Assembly: GCA_027491455.1 (NCBI GenBank)
Contig: JAOZFL010000169.1
Span: 1-41,736, forward strand
Direction of reading: 5' to 3'
Source: Thermoproteota archaeon
GTDB taxonomy: Archaea; Korarchaeota; JAOZGF01; JAOZFZ01
Length of the DNA stretch: 41,736 bases
The translations under genes and the position numbers were made by a program. The notes beneath the pieces were generated by a model. That model searched no databases. It worked only from the letters and a program-made list of their open reading frames with translations, and was not told the origin of the DNA. This document shows positions 40,045 to 41,736 of the stretch, piece after piece; position 1 is the stretch's first letter; each line of letters begins with the position of its first letter.

Positions 40045-41736
40045 CTACGGTATTTCTTTATTTTTCTCCTCCTTAGACTTAAGGATCTTTTCTGTGACGT
40101 GGCTTGGCAGCGCTACATCTTCTTTTCTCCAAGCAGGTGACTTTAAAACGAGGCCTACTTTGTTCTCGATTGAGATTTCATACATTTGTAGGCTGTGAGG
40201 TGTTTGCCTCATCTTCTCAATTAATATATACCTCCTAAGTTCCCCCTGTCTCACATAGCGTCTGAACCTTATGATTCCATCAGCGATGTGTTCCAATCCG
40301 AAGCCGAAGGCGTCACTGGTGTTGTGGGCAACTGCTCCTATCGCTCCACATATGAAGTTTTCTCGGTCTGGAACCGAAACATCGTAAATGAAGTGGGCTT
40401 CAGGTTTTTCATTTACTGTTTCATCGACCTCGATGAAACCAATATCCCCCCTAACAATTTTCTTTAATTCATTGATCATTCTAAGAGATTTTAAGCCCTT
40501 CACTGTTGGTTTGATCAATGCTTCCCTTTTACTTTGCTTAACTAAGCCTAATTCCCTGAAAACTTCAATCATTTTTTCCAATTTATCCTCTTTAATCCTA
40601 AGTTTTAAGGAGAGTTCTCTAATTTTTACTCTTTTCCTTTCATAGAGAAGTTTTAGAAGTTCTGTCTCGTTATTAAACCTATTTAAGTAATTTAAGGCTT
40701 CTCCTCTGCTGAGAAGCCCATTTTTCAAATCGTCTATCGACTTGTTTTCTTTCCACCTAAGAGACTTAACTGCATCTTTAATAAGTTTACTGGGTATTAT
40801 TTTAGGTTGAAGCTGCTCAAACTGTGTTCCTTGGACCTGACCCATCAACTCCTCCTTTAATGAAGAATCTGCTGCACTTAAATCCTTATCACCATATGAA
40901 ACCTTTTTTGCCTTGAATAAAGATTTAAAAGCTGGATAAATAACTATGTATTCTCCATCTTTTATTTTTCCAGCGTTTTTCAGCGTTATTCCATTAGAAG
41001 GGTTAAACACGTATAAGCTGTGAGAGGGAGAAACTCTTACCTCTTCTCCATCTTTTAACTTCAGCTTTACAATTTCCCCTCTGATTTTACTCCGGATAAT
41101 AAATTTAACTGGTTCTAAGCTAACTTTGTAGGTTTTTAAATTCAATGTAAATGTTTTGTAGTTGCAATGCCCTATGTTAAGGGTTCCCTCATCCCCTGGA
41201 GAGAAGAACTTGTCCACGAAGACCCCTATAGGCATTGTTTTTAAGCTTTTATTGTCAGCGATGGCTATAGGTTCGTTCCAGTCTACACTTGTAATTGCAT
41301 ATTGGCTCACCATTAGGATTGTGAATCTCCATTTACTCAGCACTTTCTTCACGAAGTAAGAGTACTTCCTAGCCATCGCCGGTTTATCTAGCCAGAAAGC
41401 ACTCATGGAATCTATTACTAAACGGGCGTCTCCATATCCAAGTTGTTTTTTCGCCGCTATAACTTTCTGAACTAATTCCTCAGGGTCTAAGCTGTTTAGA
41501 GACCATGGATCACCCTTGACCTGCATGAGGGCATCGATAACCAGTAACTGTTTCTTTTCTATGCCTTCCCTTAGATTAAGGCTGAATTGATCTGCTTGGT
41601 TTAAAATAGATTCCTTCGACTCTTCAGTTGTGACGTACACACATTTGTCCCCTAATTTTATACCTTCAGAAATAAAGTGTAAGCAGAAAACTGTTTTACC
41701 GGTTCCAGGTTCCCCGGTAACAGCTACAAGGAAACC
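40045..41736 (-). CDS. KaiC/RecA-like ATPase interrupted by an intein (N-terminus cut by window edge)
   Basis: The frame continues unbroken past the track's start at 41640 to the window edge, adding GFLVAVTGEPGTGKTVFCLHF with the Walker A loop. 563 residues are visible, of which 323 are intein, leaving about 240 of host protein. The host has VYVTTEES, ARLVIDSMSAFWLDKP (Walker B) and FTILMVSQYAIT/TSDAFGFGLEHIADGIIRFRR across the splice junction. This is a single-domain KaiC-family ATPase, a common archaeal RecA relative. The charged C-terminal tail ends KSKEEKNKEIP. It is the first visible gene of an operon with the AEP primase-like gene. Function is unknown; signalling or DNA transactions are the options for this family. 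Confidence 0.88.
   Translation of the reverse strand, partial: GFLVAVTGEPGTGKTVFCLHFISEGIKLGDKCVYVTTEESKESILNQADQFSLNLREGIEKKQLLVIDALMQVKGDPWSLNSLDPEELVQKVIAAKKQLGYGDARLVIDSMSAFWLDKPAMARKYSYFVKKVLSKWRFTILMVSQYAITSVDWNEPIAIADNKSLKTMPIGVFVDKFFSPGDEGTLNIGHCNYKTFTLNLKTYKVSLEPVKFIIRSKIRGEIVKLKLKDGEEVRVSPSHSLYVFNPSNGITLKNAGKIKDGEYIVIYPAFKSLFKAKKVSYGDKDLSAADSSLKEELMGQVQGTQFEQLQPKIIPSKLIKDAVKSLRWKENKSIDDLKNGLLSRGEALNYLNRFNNETELLKLLYERKRVKIRELSLKLRIKEDKLEKMIEVFRELGLVKQSKREALIKPTVKGLKSLRMINELKKIVRGDIGFIEVDETVNEKPEAHFIYDVSVPDRENFICGAIGAVAHNTSDAFGFGLEHIADGIIRFRRYVRQGELRRYILIEKMRQTPHSLQMYEISIENKVGLVLKSPAWRKEDVALPSHVTEKILKSKEEKNKEIP
40321..41289 (-). other. In-frame intein (323 aa) in the KaiC-like ATPase, no LAGLIDADG motif seen
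   Basis: The intein starts at Ser (SVDWNEPIAIADNKSLKTMPIG, codon 41289-41287) and ends at Asn (ENFICGAIGAVAHN, codon 40323-40321), followed by Thr. Block B is VRVSPSHSLYVF, keeping the His, and block F is YDVSVPDRENF. Removing it joins SQYAIT to TSDAFGFG, the uninterrupted KaiC sequence. Catalytic Ser1, penultimate His, terminal Asn and Thr+1 are intact, so splicing should work. Between the splicing halves lies about 150 residues of mostly helical sequence, including a winged-helix-like stretch (LLKLLYERKRVKIRELSLKL...VFRELGLVKQ), instead of a recognisable homing endonuclease. Confidence 0.88.

Noticed and set aside
1-41736. CRISPR array or integrated virus
   Set aside because: No regularly spaced direct repeats, integrase, or structural phage-like genes were seen on either strand.

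Overview
This is an AT-rich archaeal chromosome segment. The archaeal assignment rests on a TATA-binding protein made of two repeats, archaeal-type uL22 and uS3, short archaeal triosephosphate isomerase, CofE (coenzyme F420), mevalonate kinase, an ADP-dependent serine kinase of the type known from Thermococcus, a tungsten-type aldehyde:ferredoxin oxidoreductase, and TATA-box promoters (TTTATA/TTTAAA). TTG and GTG starts preceded by GGTGA/GGAGG are frequent. No rRNA, no convincing tRNA and no CRISPR array is present. The lineage (for example a deep TACK member or an uncultured euryarchaeote) cannot be settled from this window. Both window edges cut genes: a ribose-1,5-bisphosphate isomerase at the left and a KaiC-like ATPase at the right, both on the minus strand.

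Layout. (1) 1-3450, minus: membrane protein, PRPP synthase and ribose-1,5-bisphosphate isomerase in one operon, followed by two small Cys-rich proteins. (2) 3659-6490, minus: an MrfA-like DUF1998 helicase behind a small membrane protein. (3) 6958-7998, plus: MtnA. (4) 8200-10188, plus: three overlapping genes for a coiled-coil protein, a ParA/MinD-like ATPase and a polytopic membrane protein. They run head-on into (5) 10193-15958, minus: an eight-gene type IV pilus/Tad-like operon with a secretion ATPase, two TadB/TadC-type membrane proteins and five unrecognised one-TM proteins. (6) 16107-19594: small membrane protein, M48 protease and an MgtE-type cation transporter. (7) 19905-24713, plus: a serine operon, serS, serK, class V aminotransferase, serA. 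(8) 24720-27634, minus: mevalonate kinase and moaA-moaC-moaE, divergent from (9) the aldehyde:ferredoxin oxidoreductase, whose tungstopterin cofactor needs those moa genes. (10) 30142-32982, minus: rpl22, rps3, rpiA and a UPF0282 metallo-hydrolase. (11) 33592-38758, plus: small TM peptide, cofE, TBP, a membrane-anchored winged-helix regulator, tpiA, moaB and a DUF72 protein. (12) 39117-41736, minus: a KaiC-like ATPase carrying an intein, followed by an archaeo-eukaryotic-primase-like (AEP) protein.

The best candidates for something new are three. The first is the KaiC ATPase plus stand-alone AEP primase pair, with an intein that carries a helical/winged-helix-like insert instead of a visible LAGLIDADG endonuclease. 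The second is the pilus-like operon of unrecognised one-TM proteins facing a TadZ-like ParA cassette. The third is the serine operon, whose SerK homologue has an extra C-terminal domain and a reading frame that stays open upstream of any normal start codon. Smaller signals are a perfect 27-bp palindrome before serS, a hairpin enclosing the start codon of the MgtE-type gene, and a GC-rich structured island near 33.3 kb that may be a non-coding RNA.
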